DNA of 64,000 nucleotides, from positions 17,754-81,753 of the forward strand of contig CAYVFI010000030.1 of NCBI GenBank assembly GCA_964450955.1. Reading direction: 5' to 3'. A model generated the notes under the pieces. The model was not told where the DNA came from. It searched no databases and saw only the letters and a program-made list of their open reading frames with translations. The position numbers and the translations under genes are program-made. Shown here piece by piece: positions 26,313-34,620 of this stretch. How positions within the stretch are numbered: the stretch's first letter is position 1; each line of letters starts with the position of its first letter. This DNA comes from CAYNWT01 sp964450955 (lineage in GTDB: Bacteria; Planctomycetota; Planctomycetia; Planctomycetales; Planctomycetaceae).

Positions 26313-27766
26313 GCGGTCTTTCAGGACGACGACTTCTTGCCCCAAGTGCATACAGCGAAGCAATCATGCCGTCGCTGCAGCTCGCCCGGTCATCTCGACT
26401 AGCGCGCGTCATCGCAAAAATATTACTTGTACTCCTCATCATCACAATTGTCCTCGTAGCATTCGCGCCATGGCAGCAGTCCGTGAAAGGAAGCGGATCG
26501 GTGGTCGCTTTTGCACCAGACCAGCGACAGCAAACCATCGAGGCTCCCATCAAAGGCCGAATTGTCCAATGGGGCGACGGTATCAAAGAGAACGCACATG
26601 TCACCAAGGGTCAGCTTATCGCTGAAATCCAGGACATCGACCCAGACCTTGTCCGGCGGTTAGAAGAACAGCTTGTCGCCCTGCAAGACGGCCGTGCGGC
26701 AGCACAACGGCAGCTCGAAGCCAACGAACGCAATGTCGATGCTATTCGACTAATGACGAAACCCATAAACGACCGCCTCCGAAGTTACCGGGACGTCAAG
26801 GAACAGGTCGACGCCAGCGCGACGGCTGCAGTCGAAGGTGCTAAAAACAAAGTCGCAGCTGAAGAACAGGTTCTGGCCGAAGCCACAGCAGCCGAATCTC
26901 AGATTCGAGCTGACTACGAGCGTCAAAAGAAGCTGTTCAACGAAGGCATCGCCTCAGAATTCAAGTTCCAGTCCGCTGAGCGAAAATATCGCGAAGCCAC
27001 TGCCAAAGTGCAGAAGGCGAAAGAGTACGTTTCGGCTGCACTCAACGAACTTGAAAGCAAAGCTCGCGACCGAGAAGCCAAAATCCAAAAAGCGCAGGTC
27101 GAAATCGACTACACGCTCGGCGAGGTCCAAAAGCAAAGCAGCCTGCTGTCCAAAGCCCAAAGCGATGTGGCCAAGTCTGAGTCTGAATTGAACAAAGCAA
27201 TCAAGGCCCTTTCAGAAATGGAGACGAAGGTCTCACGTCAACGCAGCCAACACGTTGAGGCTCCGCTGGACGGGTTCCTGACGCAAATCACACCGAACTC
27301 TGGAACACAGGTCCTCAAAGCCGGTGATCCCCTATGTGTCATCGTGCCCGACACTACCGACCGTTCTGTTCAGATTTGGCTGGACGGCAACGATGCACCG
27401 CTGGTCGAAGCAGGCAGCCATGTCCGACTACAATTTGAAGGCTGGCCCGCCGTGCAGTTCGCTGGCTGGCCATCTGTCGCTGTCGGAACATTCGGCGGTG
27501 AAGTGATCTCCGTAGACGCGACCGACAACGGAAAAGGCAAGTTCCGAGTCTTCGTGAAACCCGATGCCACAGACGAAAAATGGCCCGACACGCGATACTT
27601 GCGACAGGGCGTTCGAACTAACGGCTGGGTTCTGCTGAAACGAGTTCCACTGTGGTTCGAGATCTGGCGGAAGATGAACGGATTCCCTCCTGTCATCTCA
27701 AGCGATGCACCGGACGCGAAGGACGGCAAAGGCGAGAAAAAGAAGCCAAAATTGCCGAAGGGCTAA
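26309..27766 (+). CDS. HlyD-family membrane fusion protein
   Basis: 485 residues; ATG overlaps the exporter's stop by 4 bp. One membrane segment at about 32-53 ('LARVIAKILLVLLIITIVLV'), then the lipoyl/barrel-sandwich start 'VKGSGSVVAFAPDQRQQTIEAP', 'GRIVQWGDGIKENAHVTKG'. A long helical hairpin (about 105-300) is rich in Ala, Glu, Lys and Gln and predicted coiled coil; 'GFLTQITPNSGTQVLKAGDPL' closes the lipoyl domain. The C-terminal beta-barrel has 'VQIWLDGNDAPLVEAGSHVR'. The tail is lysine-rich ('GKGEKKKPKLPKG'). It should bridge the ABC exporter to the outer-membrane TolC-like protein encoded 180 bp downstream. Confidence 0.93.
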   Translation: MSGLSGRRLLAPSAYSEAIMPSLQLARSSRLARVIAKILLVLLIITIVLVAFAPWQQSVKGSGSVVAFAPDQRQQTIEAPIKGRIVQWGDGIKENAHVTKGQLIAEIQDIDPDLVRRLEEQLVALQDGRAAAQRQLEANERNVDAIRLMTKPINDRLRSYRDVKEQVDASATAAVEGAKNKVAAEEQVLAEATAAESQIRADYERQKKLFNEGIASEFKFQSAERKYREATAKVQKAKEYVSAALNELESKARDREAKIQKAQVEIDYTLGEVQKQSSLLSKAQSDVAKSESELNKAIKALSEMETKVSRQRSQHVEAPLDGFLTQITPNSGTQVLKAGDPLCVIVPDTTDRSVQIWLDGNDAPLVEAGSHVRLQFEGWPAVQFAGWPSVAVGTFGGEVISVDATDNGKGKFRVFVKPDATDEKWPDTRYLRQGVRTNGWVLLKRVPLWFEIWRKMNGFPPVISSDAPDAKDGKGEKKKPKLPKG

Positions 27767-27793
27767 TCGCCGGAAACGTACTTCGCAGTCGCC

Positions 27794-27840
27794 GCCGGGG
27801 CTGTTCAGACTCGCCTGAACGACGCATTTACAGCCCCGGC
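27794..27840 (+). other. Long hairpin between hlyD-like and tolC-like genes
   Basis: GCCGGGGCTG (27794-27803) pairs perfectly with 27831-27840, and a smaller stem TTCAG/CTGAA (27804-27819) lies inside. No T-run follows, so it may be an attenuator or an mRNA-stabilising element that tunes the tolC-like gene rather than a terminator. Confidence 0.5.
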
Positions 27841-27946
27841 TGGGTCGAAATTGCCTAACCGGACCTTTCACAGGGTTGCCAACGACAGGGTCGGGTTGTG
27901 CCGATGATTAGGATAATTCCTTTCGCCGAATCGACCCAGGGCAGTC

Positions 27947-29662
27947 ATGTACCGTCTTCTCATTCTTCTGGCCATCTTGACTCTGCAGTGCGGCTGTGCG
28001 ACTCACCCGAAGCCGCAACTTGCCGCGACGAACCAGCCACTCAGCGGCGTGCGACTCAAACCTTCACAACTGAAGCCACTGCAGTCCCCGGTTCCAAAGT
28101 TGCAAACTCCGCAGCCCCGCCACAGCCCGATTCAACTCGTCAGCGCTCAGGAAGAAGATGCCGACGACGGACCGACACTCGAAGACAGCAACAAATTACA
28201 GCAAGGTGACGAAGAAGCTTCCGCTTCCGCTTCCGAAGACGACATCGACAAGGAAGAACAAGAGAACAAAGCCCCAACCACCACGGACGATGATTCTCAG
28301 ACGCTCCCCATCCCGGAAACCAACAAGCTGTCGTTGTCGAGCGTCATTGATTCAGTTCACACCTCGTTCCCGCTAGTCGAAGCGGCCTACCTTGATGCCC
28401 AAATCGCAGACGGGAAAGCCATCGCGGCCGAAGGAGCGTTCGACACCAAACTCAAGCTGTCCAGCGATAACGGACCGACCGGGTTCTACCAGACGTATCG
28501 CCAGAAGGCCAACATATCACGACCACTGTTTGGCGGCGGCGAAGTCTTCGGAAACTACAGACTCGGCCGCGGTGACTTCGAACCATGGTACGAAGAACGG
28601 GAAACAAACGGTGGCGGCGAGTTCAAAGTCGGAATCGCCAAGCCATTCCTTAGAGACCGAGACATCGATGCGCGCAGAGCCGACCTGTGGCGAGCCAACT
28701 ACGACCAGTTGATTGCTCAGCCCGAAATTCGCGGACAGCTGATCGGCTTCTCACTGGATGCATCACTGGCCTATTGGAAGTGGGTCGCAGAAGGTCGCAA
28801 GTATTTCGCCGAACAAGACTGGCTGGAACTCGCCGCGAGCCGCAACAAGCAAATCGAACGCAGAGTTGAGGAAGGCGACCTCGACCCGCCTGAACTCATC
28901 GACAACGAACGCGCGATCGCCAAGCGAAAGGCGAAGCTGGCCGATCAACTTCGGAAAGTTCAGCAAGCCGGAGTTAAGCTTTCACTCTACCTGCGAGATC
29001 CGAGCGGTCTAGGCGTTGTACCTACACTTGAACAGATCCCGGACTTCCCTGAACCACAGCTTGTCGATGGCGATCAGCTTGAAGCCAGCATCGCGATCGC
29101 GCTAAACCAGCGACCAGACCTTCAGGTTGTCCAACTACTGCAGGAACGTTTGGAGATTGACTACAGCGAAGCTTCCAACCTTGGACTGCCAAAGCTTGAT
29201 ACATACTTAATCGCATCTCAGGACGTTGGGTTGCCAACTTCGTCATTACGCGACAAGTCTGAGTTTGAAGTCGACGCAGGCTTCCTATTCGAAATGCCGA
29301 TACAACGTCGCAAGGCGATCGGAAAGATGCAGGCAATCGAAGCAAAGATCGCTCAGGTGTCCGCAAAAGAACGCTTCACCGTCGACAAAATCACTGCCGG
29401 AGTCACCGCCGCATTTGCCGGAATGAAACTGGCGTACGAACAGGTTCAGCAGGCTACCAAAGCCAAACAATTGGCTACAAAGATGGCCGAAATCGAACGC
29501 CGAAAATTCGAACTTGGCCAAAGCGACCTCTTGAAAGTCGCACTCCGTGAACAGTACGCCATCGAAGCAATCGAAGGACAAGTCGCAGCACTGTTTAACT
29601 TCTTCGCGACCAGAAGTAACTTCTACGCGGAAATGGCAATCGAAAAACCAGAGACCGAGTAG
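27947..29662 (+). CDS. TolC-family outer membrane efflux protein
   Basis: 571 residues. The signal peptide ends near 'LTLQCGCATHP', which could be a lipoprotein signal although the lipobox is not ideal. A Ser/Glu/Asp-rich linker (about 60-130) precedes the channel domain. That domain shows the OEP repeat pattern with long helices ('LSSVIDSVHTSFPLVEAAYLDAQIADGKAIAAEGAFD', 'RPLFGGGEVFGNYRLGRG', 'LRKVQQAGVKLSLYLRDPSG', 'ALNQRPDLQVVQLLQERLEI'); the last is the typical 'RPDL' motif of TolC proteins. Together with the two preceding genes it completes a type I secretion/efflux system. The long acidic linker before the channel is unusual and resembles other planctomycete TolC proteins. Confidence 0.9.
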   Translation: MYRLLILLAILTLQCGCATHPKPQLAATNQPLSGVRLKPSQLKPLQSPVPKLQTPQPRHSPIQLVSAQEEDADDGPTLEDSNKLQQGDEEASASASEDDIDKEEQENKAPTTTDDDSQTLPIPETNKLSLSSVIDSVHTSFPLVEAAYLDAQIADGKAIAAEGAFDTKLKLSSDNGPTGFYQTYRQKANISRPLFGGGEVFGNYRLGRGDFEPWYEERETNGGGEFKVGIAKPFLRDRDIDARRADLWRANYDQLIAQPEIRGQLIGFSLDASLAYWKWVAEGRKYFAEQDWLELAASRNKQIERRVEEGDLDPPELIDNERAIAKRKAKLADQLRKVQQAGVKLSLYLRDPSGLGVVPTLEQIPDFPEPQLVDGDQLEASIAIALNQRPDLQVVQLLQERLEIDYSEASNLGLPKLDTYLIASQDVGLPTSSLRDKSEFEVDAGFLFEMPIQRRKAIGKMQAIEAKIAQVSAKERFTVDKITAGVTAAFAGMKLAYEQVQQATKAKQLATKMAEIERRKFELGQSDLLKVALREQYAIEAIEGQVAALFNFFATRSNFYAEMAIEKPETE

Positions 29663-29942
29663 CTCACACCGCAGGCATTTGCCCTGCGCCGGGAAGTTTG
29701 AGCCAGGCATGCGTGACCTCCCCCCCACGATATGAAGCGGGACTTTCACTGTTGCGATTACGAGTCGCCGCTGTTGTCGTCTTTCGCCACGAAAGTCACA
29801 TCTTCGGAAGACACCCTACGATCACTTTTCAATTTGAGTGATCGTAAGGGCCTTGCTCTGTCATGGTTGACCTTGCGATCTCACAGCGGCAATCCGCACT
29901 ACTTTCATGTGCATCGCAAGGCCTCTGGCCATTTGAGACGTT

Positions 29943-30677
29943 TTACGGACGATCGAAGAAATCGACTTTCCCACGATCCAGGTCGTAGTGGGCTCCGACG
30001 ACTTTCAGCTTGCCAGCTTTTTGCGGGCCAAGCATCAACGGGTCTGACTCCTTACGCAACCGTTGAACGACCCGTCGCACGTTCTCGCGCACTGCATCGT
30101 TGAGGTTAATCTTACCCTTATCGTTGCGTACGCCCAAAACGGCAGGAAGAATCGGGTGGATCATGTCATCGATCGCGCCTGGAAAACGTGCATCTTCCTC
30201 AACAACTTTCCGCGCGGCATCGACCGCGCCGCAGCTTTCATGTCCCATGACGACTACCAGCGGGACCTTTAACACTGCAACTGCGTATTCAATTGAGCCC
30301 ATTGCCGCAGTGTCGACCGTGTTGCCAGCGTTACGGATGATAAACAACTCTCCAAGCCCCCGCCCAAACAGCAATTCGGGCGGCACCCGGCTGTCCGAGC
30401 ATGTCAAATACGCACAGAATGGCGATTGGCCTTTGGCGAGTTCCAGCCGACGCTTCGTACCCATGGGCGGAGTTACGTTTTTCCCGGCGAGAAAGGCATC
30501 GTTGCCATCAATGAGGAACTGCAGAGCCTCGTCCGGCGACAAAGTCGTAAATCCATTCTTCGTCGGAACCGGACGAAACGTACCCGACTGCTCATCTTGT
30601 GCCTGAGCTTGATTGGCGGTCGCAATCGCCGCTGCACCCGCAGCAAGAATGCTTCGTCTGCTGAGTTGACTCATCAT
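29943..30677 (-). CDS. Beta-class carbonic anhydrase with Tat signal
   Basis: 244 residues from ATG 30677 (or the next Met, 30674), with AAGGA upstream. A twin-arginine signal ('LSRRSILAAGAAAIATANQAQA', residues 5-26) should export the folded, metal-loaded enzyme. Zinc ligands and catalytic residues are present: 'CSDSRVPPE' (Cys93, Asp95, Arg97) and 'GHESCG' (His146, Cys149). The reaction is reversible CO2 hydration to bicarbonate. Periplasmic placement suggests a role in CO2 or pH handling at the cell surface. The gene stands alone; the next gene upstream on the same strand is about 800 bp away. Confidence 0.93.
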   Translation of the reverse strand: MMSQLSRRSILAAGAAAIATANQAQAQDEQSGTFRPVPTKNGFTTLSPDEALQFLIDGNDAFLAGKNVTPPMGTKRRLELAKGQSPFCAYLTCSDSRVPPELLFGRGLGELFIIRNAGNTVDTAAMGSIEYAVAVLKVPLVVVMGHESCGAVDAARKVVEEDARFPGAIDDMIHPILPAVLGVRNDKGKINLNDAVRENVRRVVQRLRKESDPLMLGPQKAGKLKVVGAHYDLDRGKVDFFDRP

Positions 30678-31497
30678 ATTTTCCTTAAGCGTTAGTGGAC
30701 TTGCCATACCCGAAACCGTCGATTTCTTTTACCAACTCTCAGGCGACGGGCGACCAAAATCACCGAACGCGGACCGGTTGATGTGGGTTGCTGTTTGCGG
30801 CACCGCCCGCGTTCCGGTGCGCGTTAATGATACTCATCATGCCGCTGTCAGAGCCGTCGGACGGGCCAATACGATGGATGACCACAAATGCAGCTACTCG
30901 CGTAACGCAAACCGACTGGTTCGTGACTCAAAGCCCGCTTGGCCAGGCATGATCATGAGGGACAATAATTCTTTGAACAAAAACTTAAGTGTTTGAATTC
31001 ATCCACAGCCAAGTTTACGCACGTCTGGGTAGTTGACCAGCCCGAAAAGAAACAACCGCACCGGAAATCCAAGACCAAAGCCCCAGATCAATTTCTCGCT
31101 TCCTTTCGCCGGATCACGACAACGGTCTGCGCCTTCATAGCCCGAAGTAGCCGTCACGCTCAGCCGTGACGTGGCACGACAGAATCAACTTACTGACACC
31201 AATACAGATCCGATCGGATCACGCCATCGCAAAACAGAACGCGACCAAAGCCCAACCTAGTTCAAAACAATGAGACCTGACCGGTCAGGTCTCTTTTCGA
31301 GGGCTCGCGATTTCACGACGCAGCAGCGACACGAAGTCGGACACGACGTCGAACTTTACGCCTTGCGCTTTGCGCTTTGCGCGTAGCGCATACCGGCTGG
31401 TAAGCGATGCGGACTGTTCTTACCTGCGATCGCGTCAACTATTCCGAATGACAGATTGCCATGATCACAGCCAGGGGCTGACCCGGGACGATGTCAA
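30678..31497. other. Long intergenic region with an orphan terminator
   Basis: About 820 bp without a convincing protein gene. It contains a hairpin CGTCACG/CGTGACG near 31153-31172, the terminator at 31272-31297, and a 7-bp tandem repeat TTGCGCT TTGCGCT TTGCGCG at 31363-31383. The rightward terminator has no coding gene before it, so a small RNA between about 30700 and 31270 is possible. Confidence 0.45.
31272..31297 (+). terminator. Orphan Rho-independent terminator
   Basis: A near-perfect palindrome (GAGACCTGA, loop CCGG, TCAGGTCTC; 31272-31293) continues into TTTT. No rightward gene ends upstream; the nearest coding region upstream is the leftward carbonic anhydrase gene. On the minus strand the hairpin would come after the gene at 31498-33318, and the A-rich bases at 31264-31270 give Us there, so it may instead terminate that gene about 200 bp after its stop. 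Confidence 0.7.
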
Positions 31498-33318
31498 TCA
31501 GTCTCGCCCAAATCTCTTGACCAGAATGAACTCGGTTTTTCGTGGCAGGCAACGAGCCGCGTCGCAGGCCTGATAGACGATCATCAGCTGCACCTTCCTC
31601 TGAAAGTCGGCCGCGTCTTTGGCTTCTACAATCGTCGAGACTTCCGCCTCGTTTCGAAACAACATTAAACCTTCCTCCACCGATGAAGGTTCGGCCGCCG
31701 AGTGCTCCCACTCGCCGGATTGTTCAACCGGCCCCGTCAGGATCCGGACGTTGATTGCGGCAAACGAACTGCCTTTTGGCACCCGACTATAGATGTACCA
31801 CGAATCATCGATCGCCGCCCTGACCGTCAGCTTCGCCTGCAAAGGTGAATCGGCAATTGGCGTAAACTCTGCCGTAAACTTGACTGGGCGAAGCTGAATG
31901 CGTTTGGTCGGACCAGGACGCTCGGCAGTCGTTTCGCCTTTTGTGAAGAATCGATAACCGCCGGTATCCGTAAAATATAATCCGTCGCGTTCGCTTTCGA
32001 ACCACGTCCTCCATTGCGCCGCAGTCGCAAAGCTTTGATTCGTGTAGCGGGCCAGAACACGTTTCGCCCGATCTGTGTCCGTCGATTTTTCCAGCAGGCT
32101 GATACAGTGATCCAGCAGCCTCGGGTCATGGTTGGCAATGCCGTAAGCCAGACAGTCCTCGTCAATCACGGGCGATTCAAAAAACTTGCCCGGCGTTTCC
32201 TCTTCGACAATCAGGTAGTCGCGGTGCTTGACGACTTCATCGAAGTACCGGTCCAGGTTCTCCACACCCAGTTGTTCAAACAGAATCGGAAACGTCTGCT
32301 TCAGCCGCCGCGTTGCGTATTTTTCAAACGGCCCGCTGGCCTTAATGAATGATTCCGAACGACCGTACCTCCTCATACTGACTATCGATTTTTCGTAGTC
32401 ATCGTTAAGCGACCGCATTCTGTATGCGGCGTGTAACCACCAGTCGCGACCAATGTGTGAGCGGCGATGAAGTGGAAATTGACCGTCAAATTTTGAGGTG
32501 TAAACAATCGCGTTCGCAAAGACATCTTTGCCGGACTGTGTCATGTGTTTTGGCGTCGCGGCAAAACCCCATTTGAAGAAGTTCCCGTGACGGGCAATCG
32601 CGATGGAATCGGGACCCTTGCTGTTGATGCCGCTGCAAATTACTTCCGCGTCTGGTGTGTCGTCAAATCCGGCGCGGGTATTGATACTGCCGTAAACCGT
32701 ATCGCCGTAATCGTCCTTGAATTCGTGATGAACATGCCAGCCGTTGATCTGGTTCGGCAGCGGTTTCGGTTCGTAATATGTCGCGTAGTGCTTCGGCTTT
32801 GCGACGCTTTTGCGATCGAGTTTGACGTTCCAGGGACCATTAAAAATATCATGCTTGAGCACCAACCCGTGGGCTACTGGAGACAAGCAAGGTCAGCCAT
32901 CGGTAATTTTTAGCGTGTACTTTCCACCCAGGCGAGACCCATTCACCCCCACCAGAACAGTCGGTCGGGTGAAGTCTTTCGGAAGATCGATATACCGAAC
33001 GGTAGACAAGTCCGTATTTGGCAGATCAACGACAACCACATCGCTGTCAGCTGCGGCCTGTGTCGAAAGTTTCTCAAACGGAACCGCCTTGACACTTTGG
33101 AATCGCGTCTTGAGAAAATCCATGAACTCGGCCGCCCGCGGATGATCCAACTTGCCGGCGTACAGAATCCTCAGCGGCTGAACTGTCGGTTCCTGCTGCG
33201 CGTGAGCCGCGCTGGTCCAGCAGATACTTGTCCAACAAACGGCCAGTAGCATTCCAATTTGTACGCGTCGTTTGCGCCGCGGCGCGACGGTACCGTCAGC
33301 GTGTCGTTGTGTAGTCAT
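31498..33318 (-). pseudogene. ThuA/DsbD-alpha-type exported protein interrupted by in-frame TGA (nonsense or Sec codon)
   Basis: A 607-codon frame from ATG 33318 is broken only by TGA at codon 142 (32893-32895). The frame is the same on both sides and the protein reads on naturally: 'GGKYTLKITDG' stop 'PCLSPVAHGLVLKHDIFNGPW'. The N-terminus has a signal peptide (to 'SAAHAQQ'), then a ThuA/class I amidotransferase-like segment ('LRILYAGKLDHPRAAEFMDF', 'DVVVVDLP'). After the TGA come 'SKGPDSIAIARHGNFFKWGF', a helical middle, and a C-terminal DsbD-alpha/DsbC-type domain ('YQACDAARCLP') with both conserved Cys. The stop sits in a UxC-like context (stop-Pro-Cys) in a protein with a redox domain, and a 36-nt imperfect hairpin begins 5 nt after it, so selenocysteine is possible. 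A simple nonsense mutation (TGG or TGC to TGA) is the default reading. The downstream half could start only at TTG 32886. Confidence 0.7.
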
Positions 33319-33775
33319 GTTAAAAGTACTCAAGTCCCTGCGCTACGATGTGTCGGTTTTTCTGGAGAGCCAACGTCAAACCCTGCTGCGAAACGCCACG
33401 CGCTCCAGGGCAGCGGAGAAACCGCCAGGGCTGGTTTTGAAGCTGCTTCCCATCACAATAGTATACACAGGCTGTGAGCGGAAAGAACGATGCAGTTGTC
33501 GCCGCCGCAAAGTACCTGGTCGTGCGGCCACGCGGTGAGAGCCGGTTCTGGCGTGCGAGGCGTCGATTGTTTTCAACTGCGCGATACGCGAGTGAAGCTG
33601 TCGGGCCTACTTCCCCCAACCCGGTGCCGGCTGCACGAGTTCAAGAGTTGCTGGCAAACCTGACGGTTGAAAGAAGGAATACCCAGTGCAATAAGCAAAC
33701 CGACCGGAATGGAAAGCCACCGCTTCTTCGTGATCCGGTATGGCCGCGAACACGTTGCTATACTGCTAAAAGCCT
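33319..33775. other. Intergenic region between divergent genes
   Basis: About 455 bp separating the leftward interrupted gene from the rightward sigma factor. No supported gene; no clear terminator or repeat was seen. Confidence 0.45.
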
Positions 33776-34522
33776 ATGCCGACCCCAACTCCAAAATCCG
33801 GTTCCGACAACGACCCGTTCCACACAACGCGGTGGAGCATCGTGCTGGCGGCTGGACGAGATGAGAACACCGGCAGCTCGGCCGGAGCTTTGGAAACGCT
33901 GTGCCAGACGTATTGGTATCCAATCTACGCCTACGTCAGGCGACGCGTTCCCAACGTTCACGAAGCCCAGGATTCAACGCAGGCTTTCTTCGAACGCATT
34001 CTGGAAAAGAAGACGCTGGCCAATGCGGATCCCGATCGCGGTCGGTTCAGAGCGTTCCTGCTGACGGCCTGCAAACGGTTCCTCGCCAACGAATGGCATA
34101 AAGGACAGGCCGCCAAACGCGGGGCAGGGCAGCAGATTTTTTCGCTGGACTTCGACGCGGCCGAAACCCGCTACGCAACCGAAGCCGTGGACTCGCTGAC
34201 GCCGGAAATCGTGTACGAACAGCAATGGGCCGTCACGATGCTTAACTCCGTTCTGAAACAGCTTCAGCAGGAATTTATCGACCGAGCCAAGTCAGAACAA
34301 TTTGATCAATTGAAGCAGTTCTTGGCCGGTTCCAGGTCAGCCAGCTACGCCCAGGCTGCCGAAAACCTGGGCATGAAAGAAGGAGCCGTCAAAGTCGCGG
34401 CCCACCGCATGAGAACACGGTATCGCGAGCTAATTCGCGCAGAGATCGCGCAGACGGTTGAGTCTCCTGATCAGATTGACGACGAAATCGGGAGACTTTT
34501 CAGCGTGATGGCAGAAAACTGA
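33776..34522 (+). CDS. ECF-type RNA polymerase sigma factor, planctomycete group
   Basis: 248 residues. It begins with the hallmark 'FHTTRWSIVLAAG' found in planctomycete ECF sigmas. Region 2 is 'ALETLCQTYWYPIYAYVRRR' to 'AQDSTQAFFERILEK', then 'DRGRFRAFLLTACKRFLANEW'. Region 4 is the C-terminal helix-turn-helix ('SYAQAAENLGMKEGAVKVAAHRMRTRYRELIRAEI' in order). No anti-sigma factor is adjacent; the next gene, 98 bp downstream, is a Ser/Thr kinase with zinc ribbons. Sigma-kinase pairs of this sort are common in planctomycetes, where the kinase is thought to control the sigma factor. The target promoters are unknown. Confidence 0.9.
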   Translation: MPTPTPKSGSDNDPFHTTRWSIVLAAGRDENTGSSAGALETLCQTYWYPIYAYVRRRVPNVHEAQDSTQAFFERILEKKTLANADPDRGRFRAFLLTACKRFLANEWHKGQAAKRGAGQQIFSLDFDAAETRYATEAVDSLTPEIVYEQQWAVTMLNSVLKQLQQEFIDRAKSEQFDQLKQFLAGSRSASYAQAAENLGMKEGAVKVAAHRMRTRYRELIRAEIAQTVESPDQIDDEIGRLFSVMAEN

Positions 34523-34620
34523 CGAATTCTGTGTAACCACCAGAGAAACTTGCTGAAGGGAAAGATAGAACGCCATCTGGGGTTCGCAAAACCACGCTAC
34601 TTCAGCGAGATACAAACACG

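Noticed and set aside
24225..29662. Bacteriocin (NHLM or C39-peptidase) export cluster
   Set aside because: No peptidase Cys in the exporter's N-terminal domain and no small leader-peptide gene with a GG motif nearby.
29670..29846. Hairpins after the TolC-like gene (29670-29688 and 29817-29846) as terminators
   Set aside because: Stems of 6 and 10 bp are present but neither is followed by a T-tract on either strand.
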